Shown one piece after another: positions 38,268 to 46,384 of a stretch of DNA of 64,000 nucleotides. This DNA is from Palsa-504 sp963767565 (GTDB lineage Bacteria > Actinomycetota > Actinomycetes > Streptosporangiales > Streptosporangiaceae). The DNA is taken from positions 62,001-126,000 of the forward strand of contig CAVYEG010000003.1 of NCBI GenBank assembly GCA_963767565.1, in the 5' to 3' direction. The notes under the pieces are model-generated. The model did no database searches. It was not told the DNA's origin and saw nothing but the letters and a program-made list of their open reading frames with translations. Within the stretch, counting starts at the first letter, position 1, and every line of letters begins with the position of its first letter. Both the position numbers and the translations under genes were made by a program.

Positions 38268-39418
38268 GGCTCACCCCTTGCGCCGACGGCCGGGACGGTC
38301 ATCCGGACCCGGGTGCCGTCCGGGCCGGACCGGATGGTCAGCGTGCCGCCCGCCGCGGACGCGCGCTCGCGCATCGAGGCCAGCCCCACCCCGCCGGACG
38401 GCGCCTCGGGCACGAACCCGTGCCCGTCGTCGGACACCTCGAGCGACACCCGGCGCGGCGTCCGGGCCAGCCGCACGCGCACCCGGCCCGCGCCGGAGTG
38501 CCGCAGCGCGTTGTGCAGCGCCTCCTGCGCCACCCGGTACATGGCCGCCTCGGCGCGGGGGTCGAGCGGGGGGACTTCGGCGGCGGTGAACGTGACCGGG
38601 ATGCCGTGCGCCCGGCCGGCCAGCACCGCGTACCGGCGCAGCGAGTCGGCCAGCCCGGCGGCTTCCAGGTCCGGCGGGGCCAGCCCGTCGATCACCGCGC
38701 GGAGCTCGGCGTGGGCTTCGGCGCCGAGCGCGGCTACCACCTCGAGCTCGGCCCGGACCCGGTCCGGCTCGATCGGGTCCCGGCCCGCCAGCACCGCGGC
38801 GGCCCGGGCGTGCGCCCGGATGCTGAACAGCTTCTGCGTCACCGCGTCGTGCAGCTCCCGGGCCAGCCGGGACCGCTCCTGCAGCACGGAAAGCTCCCGG
38901 CTGTGCTCGTACAGCCGGGCGTTGGTCAGGGCGATGGCCGCGTGCGCGGCGAACAGGGACAAGATCTCCTCGTCCCGCTCGGTGAAGCCGCGGCCCGCGG
39001 CGGCCGCCGAGACCTTGTTGGCCGCGAAGATGATGCCCAGCACGCGGTCACCGTCCCGCACCGGAACGCCCATGAAGTGCGACATCCGGGGATGGGCGGC
39101 GGGCCAGCCCTCGAACCGGGGATCGGCGGCGATGTTGGCCAGCCGTTCCGGCTTGCCCTCGTTGAGCAGGACGGCGAGCATCCCGTGCCGCCGCGGCAGC
39201 GGCCCGATGGCCTGCTGCTCGGCCGGGCTGATCCCGTCGGTCACGAACTCGGCGAACGAATCGCCCCGGTCCGGCACGCCGAGCGCCGCGTAGCGCGCGC
39301 CGACCAGCGACCGGGCCGAGCGCACGATCACCTGCAGCACGTCGCGGACGGACTTCTGCCGGGTGACCGACAGCACCGCCTGGCTCACCTGGTAGAGCTC
39401 GTCCAGCCCGTCGCTCAT
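38249..39418 (-). CDS. GAF-domain sensor histidine kinase (NarL-system type)
   Basis: A 389-residue cytosolic kinase with no membrane segment. A GAF domain (about 20-170; LVGARYAALGVPD, FMGVPVRDGDRVLGIIFAANK) precedes the HisKA_3 box ERSRLARELHDAVTQKLFS, with the phosphoacceptor His. The HATPase domain has EALHNALRHSGAGRVRV, DDGHGFVPE and GVGLASMRERA. It resembles DevS/DosT-like GAF kinases but has only one GAF, and haem binding cannot be judged. Partner: the regulator just downstream. Confidence 0.9.
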   Translation of the reverse strand: MSDGLDELYQVSQAVLSVTRQKSVRDVLQVIVRSARSLVGARYAALGVPDRGDSFAEFVTDGISPAEQQAIGPLPRRHGMLAVLLNEGKPERLANIAADPRFEGWPAAHPRMSHFMGVPVRDGDRVLGIIFAANKVSAAAAGRGFTERDEEILSLFAAHAAIALTNARLYEHSRELSVLQERSRLARELHDAVTQKLFSIRAHARAAAVLAGRDPIEPDRVRAELEVVAALGAEAHAELRAVIDGLAPPDLEAAGLADSLRRYAVLAGRAHGIPVTFTAAEVPPLDPRAEAAMYRVAQEALHNALRHSGAGRVRVRLARTPRRVSLEVSDDGHGFVPEAPSGGVGLASMRERASAAGGTLTIRSGPDGTRVRMTVPAVGARGEPCPSPC

Positions 39419-39541
39419 CTATCTGACGTTAGCCGGACGGCCGGGACCGCGCATCGGGCGGCGGTCCTAGGACCATTGACCGAGGACCGGGCGGGCGCGC
39501 GGCCGATGTGCGCCGCGGCGGCGGTGCCTAGCGTGAACGGC

Positions 39542-40242
39542 ATGAGCAACTCCACAGCACTGGTCACGGGGGCCTCCCGCGGGCTGGGCCGGGCGCTGGC
39601 CGCCGGCCTGGCTCGCGAGGGCTACGACCTCATCATCGACGCCAGGGACGCCGCCGCGCTGCGGGCCGCCGCGGACGGGCTGCGGGCCGCGGGCGGCCAG
39701 GTCACCGCGGTACCCGGCGACGTCACCGATCCCGCGCACCGGGCCGGCCTGCTCCGGGCCGCGGAACGGGCCGGCTCGACCTGCTGGTCAACAACGCGGG
39801 CACGCTGGGCGCCAGCCCGCTGCCCGCGCTGGCCGACTACCCGGTCTCCGAGCTGCGGGCCGCCTTCGAGGCGAACGTGATCGCGCCGGTGGCCCTGACC
39901 CAGCTGCTGCTGCCGCTGCTGCGGGCCAGCGGGGGCGCGGTGCTGAACATCACCTCGGACGCGGCCGTGGAGGCCTACGCGGGCTGGGGCGGCTACGGCG
40001 CGGCCAAGGCCGCCCTGGAGCAGGCTTCGAACGTGCTGGCCGCCGAGGAGCCGGCGCTGCGCGTGTGGTGGGCCGACCCCGGCGACCTGCGGACCGACAT
40101 GCACCAGCGGGCGTTCCCTGGTGAGGACATCTCCGACCGGCCGGAGCCGACCTCGGTGGTGCCCGCCTTCGTCAGGCTGCTCACGCAGCGGCTGCCCAGC
40201 GGCCGGTACCGGGCTGCCCACCTGATGCCCGCAGACAGGTAA
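39542..40242 (+). pseudogene. SDR-family oxidoreductase, one-base frameshift
   Basis: From ATG 39542 the frame gives ALVTGASRGLGRALAAGLA, the NAD(P)-binding TGxxxGxG motif, up to RAAERAG. At about 39773-39775 the reading must slip by one base (one base is missing) to continue as LDLLVNNAGTLGASPLPAL, the NNAG motif. It then runs intact to the stop at 40242, with the catalytic Ser (NITSDAAVE) and YxxxK (GGYGAAK). All motifs are conserved and no other damage is visible, so a sequencing error at a GC-rich site is as likely as a real mutation. Substrate unknown. Six bases before the QueA-like gene. Confidence 0.75.
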
Positions 40243-40247
40243 CCGCC

Positions 40248-41285
40248 GTGATCACTGACATCGCTCCCTTCTCGCTGGCCGACTTCACCCTGCCCGCCGA
40301 GCTCGAGGCGCACGACCCGCCGGAGGCGCGCGGGCTGGCCCGCGACGGGGTCCGGCTGCTGGTCAGCCGGCGCTCGTCCGGGCCGATCAGCCACCACGGC
40401 TTCCGCGACCTGCCCGGCCTGCTGCTGCCCGGCGACCTGCTGGTGGTCAACACCAGCGCGACCCTGCCCGCTGCGGTGCGGGCCGGCGGCGGCCTGGCCG
40501 TGCACTTCTCCACCCCGCTGCCCGACGGCGCCTGGCTGGCCGAGCTGCGCCAGGTCAAGGGCAAGATCTCGACGCCGAACGAAGCGGGGTATCCCGGCCA
40601 GGTCATCGGGCTGCCCGGCGGGGCGGACCTGACCCTGATCAGCCGCGCCACCGCCCGGCTCTGGCGAGCGCGGCTATCAGTAGCCGTAGTGCCGTACCTA
40701 CTGCGTTACGGCATCCCGATCCGGTACTCCTACGTCCGGCGCGACTGGCCGCTGCAGGCCTACCAGACCGTGTTCGCCCGCGAGCCGGGCAGCGCCGAGA
40801 TGCCCAGCGCCAGCCGGCCGTTCACCACGGCCATGGTCACCGACCTGGCGGCCCGCGGCGTGCTGATCGCCCCGCTGACCCTGCACGCCGGGGTGTCCTC
40901 GCTGGAGGCCGACGAAGACCCGTACCCGGAGCCCTACGACGTGCCGCCCGTGACGGCCCGGCTGGTCAGCCACGTGCGGGCCAACGGCGGGCGGGTCATC
41001 GCCGCGGGCACCACGGTGGTGCGCGCGCTGGAGACTGCGGCCCTGGGCCGGCCCGGCGGATCGGTGGCCCCCTCGGCGGGCTGGACGTCGCACGTGGTGA
41101 CGCCGGAGACTGGGGTGGCGGCGGTGGACGGGCTGCTCACCGGGCTGCACGAGCCGCGGTCCTCGCACCTGCGGATGCTGGCCGCGTTCGCCGGGCCCGA
41201 GCTGCTCAGCCGGTGTTACGAGGCGGCCATCACGGCACGGTACCTGTGGCACGAGTTCGGGGACGTGCACCTGCTGCTGCCTTAG
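40248..41285 (+). CDS. QueA-family S-adenosylmethionine:tRNA ribosyltransferase-isomerase-like protein
   Basis: A 345-residue protein. LLLPGDLLVVNTSATLPAAV is the QueA N-terminal motif, and the C-terminal half has TLHAGVSSLEADED and RVIAAGTTVVRALETAA (HAGxGTF/GTTxxRxLE variants) and SSHLRMLAAFAG. QueA makes epoxyqueuosine in tRNA. No other queuosine gene is in the window, and HAGxGTFxPV is here HAGVSSLEAD, so the reaction may differ. It follows the SDR gene closely and may share its transcript. Confidence 0.75.
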   Translation: MITDIAPFSLADFTLPAELEAHDPPEARGLARDGVRLLVSRRSSGPISHHGFRDLPGLLLPGDLLVVNTSATLPAAVRAGGGLAVHFSTPLPDGAWLAELRQVKGKISTPNEAGYPGQVIGLPGGADLTLISRATARLWRARLSVAVVPYLLRYGIPIRYSYVRRDWPLQAYQTVFAREPGSAEMPSASRPFTTAMVTDLAARGVLIAPLTLHAGVSSLEADEDPYPEPYDVPPVTARLVSHVRANGGRVIAAGTTVVRALETAALGRPGGSVAPSAGWTSHVVTPETGVAAVDGLLTGLHEPRSSHLRMLAAFAGPELLSRCYEAAITARYLWHEFGDVHLLLP

Positions 41286-44200
41286 CGGGCGCGGTGAGGT
41301 CCGCGGCCCGGTCCAGCAGCGGCTGGCAGCGGAGCTGGGCGGCGATGGCGATGGCCTCGTCGGCGGCGGCCGCCCCCGCGTCGGGCTCGCCCCGGCGGGT
41401 CAGCTCCGCGGCCTGGTCGAGCAAGCCGTGGGCCAGGTTGAAGGGGCTGCTCCGCTCGCGCAGGCCGGTGATCGCAGCCGCCAGGTCCGCCGCGCGGTCG
41501 CCGGCCGGGGCCAGGCGGGCCCGGGCCAGGTCACGTTCGGCGCGCAGCATGGGCGTCAGCTGCCCGGGCTGGAGGGCGTCGAGCATGGCCAGCAGTTCCG
41601 TGCTGACCGCGTCCGCACCGAGCTCCCAGGCGGCCCGGGCGGCCACCGGCCAGGCCCACCCGATCGACTCGTGGTTGACCCCCACGGCATCGGCGTAGGC
41701 CAGGGTGGCCCGGGCCAGGCGCAGCGTGGTCTCCGGCTCGCGCCGGCCGGCGGCGATGAAGGCCTCCACGATGGCCACCAGCGCCTGCGACTGCGGTTCC
41801 TCGCTGGCCCGCAGGTCCGGCAGCGCCGCCAGCATGGTCTGCGCCCCGTCGGCGTCGCCGCGCAGCGCGGCCAGCCAGGCCTGGTGGCAGACCAGGATCT
41901 CGTTCCCGGCCAGGCCATCGGCGTCGGCCGCATGCGCGAACTCGGCGGCGGCCGTATCCCACTCACCCAGGGTGAACAGGGCCAGGCCCAGGTTGGCCAG
42001 CCCCACGGCCATGTAGTCGCGGGCGCCGGTCCGGCGCAGGTGACCGACCGCGGTGCGGGCGGCCTCCACGGCGCCCGCGGGGTCGACCGGCAGCAGCTCG
42101 TGGGCCAGGTTGAGGAACGTCCGGCCCAGGCTGAGGGTGTCACCGGCCTGGGTGGCCAGGCGCGCGCTCTCCCGGAAGTAGGCGATCGCCTGCGGGCGCC
42201 GTCCGCCCAGGCCCAGGTAGATCCCGCGGGTCAGGAACAGGCCGGCCAGCAGGACCGCGTCGACATCCAGGTCCTGGCCCAGGTCCAGGGCCTCGGCCGA
42301 CAGCTGGTCGGCGTCGGCCGAGCCGGCGAATACCGCGACGCTGGCGAGGTGGTCCAGGGCCCGGACCGTGTCCCGGTCCGGATCGGCGCGGAGCACCTCC
42401 ATGGCCAGCGTGAGCTGGTCGCGGGCCTCGGCGTTGTGCCCCCACAGCCGCAGCGCGTTCCCGGCGATGGCCCGGACCCGGGCCGCGGCCCGGGCCTGCC
42501 CGCACTGCAAGTAGAGGTTCCGGGCCCGGTCGCCGTGCCCGATGGCGGCGGCGTAGTCGCCGGCGTCGGCCGCCGCCTGGGTGGCCCGTTCCCAGCAGGC
42601 CGGCCACCTGCTGGCCATCCGCGTCCTGGGCCGCGGTCAGCTCCGCCGCGCTGGCGTAGCTGGCGGCCGCCTGGACGAGCGCGCCGGTGCGTTCGGCGCG
42701 CTCGGCGGCCCGGATCCGGGCGGCGATGGCGTCGGCCCGGATCCGGTCGGCGTCGGGATCCTCCGGCGCGGCGTTCAGCGCGTCCAGGTAGTGCCGGGCG
42801 ATGACGTCGCTGACTTCCTCGCCGTCGCCGGCGAAGGCGGTGCGCAGGTGCGCGGCCACGGCCAGGTGACGGGCCTTGCGGTCGCGCCGGGACAGCGTGT
42901 CGTAGGCGACCTGGCGCAGCATCTGCTGGGCGAACTGGTAGCTGCCGCGCTCGGGCGACAGCGGATCCGCGGACACGGCCAGCACCTCGCGGCGGACCAG
43001 TTCGGCCAGCGCGGTCCGCACCTCGGCCTCGCCGCGCCCGGACACCGCGACCAGGGCCTCGGCCGGGAAGCTGGCGCCCAGCACGGCCGCGTCGGCGACC
43101 AGCCGCCGCACGCCGGGGTCCAGGGCGTCCAGCCGGGCGGCCAGCAGCGCGTGCAGGCTGTCCGGCACGGCGAGCTGGCCGATGTCGCCCACCAGCCGGT
43201 ACTCGCCCTCGACCGGCTGCACGATGTCCCGGTCGATCAGCGCCCGGACCGTCTCCACCGCGAACAGCGGGACGCCCTGGGCCTGCCGGGTGATGGCCGA
43301 CCGGGCGGCCGGCGGCATCGACGGGACCAGCGCGTCCACCAGGCGGCCCATCGAGGCCGCGTCCAGCGGATCCAGGGTCAGCGTGCTGCGGTTGCGGCCG
43401 GCCCCGAACTCCGGCCGGGCCTGCTGCAGCTCCGGGCGGGCGAACACCAGCACGTAGATGGGCAGGTCCCGCACCCAGTCGATGAGGTGGTCGAGGAAGT
43501 CGAGCAGCCCGTGGTCGGCGTACTGGGCGTCCTCGACCAGCAGCACCACCGGCATCTGCCCGGCCAGCCGCTCGAAGAACAGCCGCCACCCGGCGAACAG
43601 CTCCTCCCGGGCCAGCGTGCCCCCGGCGTCCCCGGCGAACGGCACGCCCAGCAGCCGGCCCAGCCGCACGCCCACGTAGGCCTGCTCGGCCGGATCGGGC
43701 ACGAACTGGTCCAGGCCGTCCTGCAGCTTGCCCGCGGCGGCCTCGGCCGGGTCCTCCTCGGCGATGCCCAGCCGCTGCCGCACGATCTCGGCCAGCGCCC
43801 AGAACGCCACGCCCTCCCCGTAGGACAGGCACCGGCCCCGGTGCCACCACACCTCGGCCGCCAGGCCGTCGGCGTACTTCTCGAACTCCCAGCCCAGCCG
43901 GGACTTGCCCACCCCGGCCGGCCCGGACACCAGCACCAGCCGCGGCACCCGCCGCTCGGCGGCGGCGTGGAACAGCTCCCTGATCGTGCGCAGCTCCGCG
44001 TCCCGCCCGGTCAGCGGCGCCTCCAGCCCGTCGACCCGCTGCACGCCGCCCACCGCCGACACCACCCGGGTGGCCCGCCACAGCCGCTGCGGCTCGGCCT
44101 TGCCCTTCAGCTGGTGCTCGCCGGCGTCGGCGAAGCCGACGCCGCTGGCCGCCAGCCGCTGCGTGGAGGAGTCGGCCAGCACCTGCCCCGGGCCGGCCGC

Positions 44201-44812
44201 GGACTGCACCCGGGCCGCGGTGTTCACCGCGTCGCCGGCCACCATGCCCTCGCCGACCGCGCCCAGGTTGACCGCCATCTCGCCGGTGACCACGCCCGCG
44301 CGGGCGGCCAGGCTGGTCATGCCGGTCTCGGCACCGAGCGCCGCGACCGCCGCCACCAGATCCAGGGCAGCCCGCACGGCCCGTTCGGCATCTTCTTCCG
44401 AAGCCACCGGGGTGCCCCAGACGGCCATCACCGCATCGCCGATGAACTTCTCCACCACCCCGCCGTAGCGGCCGATGACCGTGCGCGCGATGCCGAAGTA
44501 GCGGGACAGCAGCTCGCGGACCGCCTCCGGGTCCCGGGACTCGGACAGCGGCGTGAAGCCGACCAGGTCGCAGAACAGCACCGAGCACACCCGCCGTTCG
44601 GCCAGCGGCTCCTCGGCGGCCGCGGGGGCCGGCGGCGGCGCGGCGCGGCCGGGCCCGGAACTGCCTGACAGCTCGAAACCGCAGCCGCGGCAGAAACGGT
44701 CGCCGCGCACGACCTGCTCACCGCATGACGGACAGCCCCCCAGGGGTGAACCGCACGTTCCGCAGAACCGGTCAGCCGCCCCCAAAGACGCGCCGCATTG
44801 CTCGCATCTCAC
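41230..44812 (-). pseudogene. Zinc-ribbon / adenylate cyclase / AAA ATPase / TPR regulatory protein, one-base frameshift
   Basis: A very large signalling protein (about 1190 residues if restored). Order: double zinc ribbon (CEQCGASLGAADRFCGTCG, CPSCGEQ, CRGCG); class III cyclase domain (FCDLVGFTPLSES, EKFIGDAVMAVWG, both metal Asp present, VAGDAVNTAARVQ); AAA_16 ATPase (VSGPAGVGKSRLG, VVLLVEDAQYADHG); then TPR-like repeats to the end. The frame breaks near 42591, where a GGG run makes LLGTG instead of LLERATQAAADAG; removing one G restores homology to the stop at 41230. The start is taken as GTG 44812, probably leaderless (see promoter). The tail overlaps the QueA-like gene by 56 bp. Confidence 0.8.
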
Positions 44813-44819
44813 CCCCAAT

Positions 44820-44848
44820 CTCATATAGAGGGTGGTCAGCCATGTCAA
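44820..44848 (-). promoter_or_regulatory. Consensus promoter for a leaderless cyclase/ATPase transcript
   Basis: On the minus strand, TTGACA (44848-44843), a 17-base spacer and TATGAG (44825-44820) form a near-ideal housekeeping promoter. The expected start point falls at or next to GTG 44812, which has no ribosome site, so a leaderless mRNA is predicted. Confidence 0.6.
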
Positions 44849-44899
44849 GTCGTCCCGGCCAGCCTTGAGTGCGGCCAGGTGGGATAGCCTGGCGCCGCC

Positions 44900-46093
44900 A
44901 TGACTACACCCCGGACCACGCTGCTCATCACCCTGACCGGCCGGGACCGGCCGGGCGTGACCTCCCGGCTGTTCGGCGGCCTGGCCTCGCATCCGCTGTC
45001 GGTCCTGGACATCGAGCAGGTGGTGATCCGCGGCAAGCTGGTGCTCGGCGTGCTGCTCGACTGCGACGGCCCGCTGGACCTGACCGGCATCCACGCCGCG
45101 GTCAGCGCGCTGGCCGCCGACCTGGGCCTGGAGGCCGAGATCACCACCGGCTCGGGCGCATCGGGTGATGTCCCGGCGCGGGGCGGGCGGCTGCACGTCA
45201 CCCTGCTGGGCAGCCCGCTGACGCCGGCCGCGATCACCGCCATGGCCGGGCGGATCGCCGCCAGCGGGGCGAACATCGACCGGATCGGCCGGCTGGCCCA
45301 GCGCCCGGTGACCTGCATCGAGATGGAGATATCCGGCGGGGACCCGGCCCTGCTGCGGGCCGACCTGGCCCAGGCGGCGGTGGCCCAGGGCGTCGACGTG
45401 GCCGTCCAGCGCGGCGGCCTGCACCGGCGGGCGCTGCGGCTGGTCGTGATGGACGTGGATTCCACCCTGATCAGGGACGAGGTCATCGACCTGCTGGCTG
45501 CCCGGGCCGGCGCGGCCGAGGCGGTGGCCAAGGTGACGGCGGCCGCCATGCGGGGTGAGCTGGACTTCGCGGCGTCGCTGCGGGAGCGGGTCGGGCTGCT
45601 GGCCGGCCTGGACGCCGGCGTGCTCGACGCGGTGCGGGACGAACTGCGGCTGACCGCGGGAGCCCGCACGCTGATCGGCACGCTGAGCGGCCTGGGCTAC
45701 AAGTTCGGCATCGTCAGCGGCGGTTTCGACCAGGTCATCGCGCCGCTCGCGGCCGAGCTGGGCATCGGCTACGTGGCCGCCAACTCGCTGGAGATCGTGG
45801 CCTCCAAGCTCACCGGGCGGCTTTCGGGACCGGTGATCGACCGGGCCGGGAAGGCGGCGGCGCTGCGCCGGTTCGCCGCCGACGCGGGCGTCCCGCTGTC
45901 CCAGACGGTGGCCGTCGGGGACGGCGCCAACGACCTGGACATGATCGCCGCCGCCGGGCTGGGCATCGCCTTCAACGCCAAGCCGGTGGTGCGGGACGCG
46001 GCCGATACCTCGCTGAGCGTCCCCTACCTGGACGCGATCTTGTACCTGCTCGGCATCTCCAGCGAGGATGCGGTGCTGGCCCGGGGGGACTGA
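44900..46093 (+). CDS. serB: Phosphoserine phosphatase SerB with two ACT-type domains
   Basis: Final step of serine synthesis. The product is 397 residues. Two N-terminal ACT-like domains (about 5-80: LLITLTGRDRPGVTSRLFGGL; about 95-165: LHVTLLGSPLTPAAITAMA) probably sense serine. The HAD domain has motif I VVMDVDSTLI (nucleophile Asp), motif II VSGG, Lys in SKLTGR and motif IV VGDGANDLDMIAAAG. The DxDST form identifies SerB. No clear Shine-Dalgarno precedes ATG 44900; TAGCCT lies 9 bases upstream, so a leaderless start is possible. Divergent from the cyclase/ATPase gene. Confidence 0.95.
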   Translation: MTTPRTTLLITLTGRDRPGVTSRLFGGLASHPLSVLDIEQVVIRGKLVLGVLLDCDGPLDLTGIHAAVSALAADLGLEAEITTGSGASGDVPARGGRLHVTLLGSPLTPAAITAMAGRIAASGANIDRIGRLAQRPVTCIEMEISGGDPALLRADLAQAAVAQGVDVAVQRGGLHRRALRLVVMDVDSTLIRDEVIDLLAARAGAAEAVAKVTAAAMRGELDFAASLRERVGLLAGLDAGVLDAVRDELRLTAGARTLIGTLSGLGYKFGIVSGGFDQVIAPLAAELGIGYVAANSLEIVASKLTGRLSGPVIDRAGKAAALRRFAADAGVPLSQTVAVGDGANDLDMIAAAGLGIAFNAKPVVRDAADTSLSVPYLDAILYLLGISSEDAVLARGD

Positions 46094-46116
46094 GCTGGCC
46101 CGGGGGGACGTGCCGT

Positions 46117-46357
46117 CCCGGGGGGACGACCCCCCGGATCCCCCCGCTAGCCCGCTGCGGTTCCCGCCGTAGTATCGCGCCGCCGGGGGGCTCTGTTGGC
46201 CCGGGGGGACGACCCCCCGGATCCCCCCGCTAGCCCGCTGCGGTTCCCGCCGTAGTATCGCGCCGCCGGGGGGCTCTGTTGGCCCGGGGGGACGACCCCC
46301 CGGATCCCCCCGCTAGCCCGCTGCGGTTCCCGCCGTAGTATCGCGCCGCCGGGGGGC
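46117..46357. repeat. Three tandem 83-bp repeats containing terminator-like hairpins
   Basis: Units start at 46117, 46200 and 46283 (period exactly 83; the third ends near 46357) and appear identical. Each begins with CCGGGGGG-ACGA-CCCCCCGG, a perfect 8-bp stem with tetraloop, then AT-poor unique sequence. Extra partial CCCGGGGGGAC copies lie just before unit 1. They fill the space between convergent serB and the pyrophosphatase gene, so they probably act as multiple bidirectional terminators or as a repeat family. Confidence 0.9.
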
Positions 46358-46384
46358 CGTCGGCCCCCGCGGACGGCGCGGTAG

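Noticed and set aside
36756..39293. 845-codon plus-strand frame antisense to the ABC, regulator and kinase genes
   Set aside because: It spans three well-supported minus-strand genes and their boundaries.
42581..44668. 695-codon plus-strand frame antisense to the cyclase/ATPase gene
   Set aside because: Shadow of a gene with clear cyclase and Walker motifs on the other strand.
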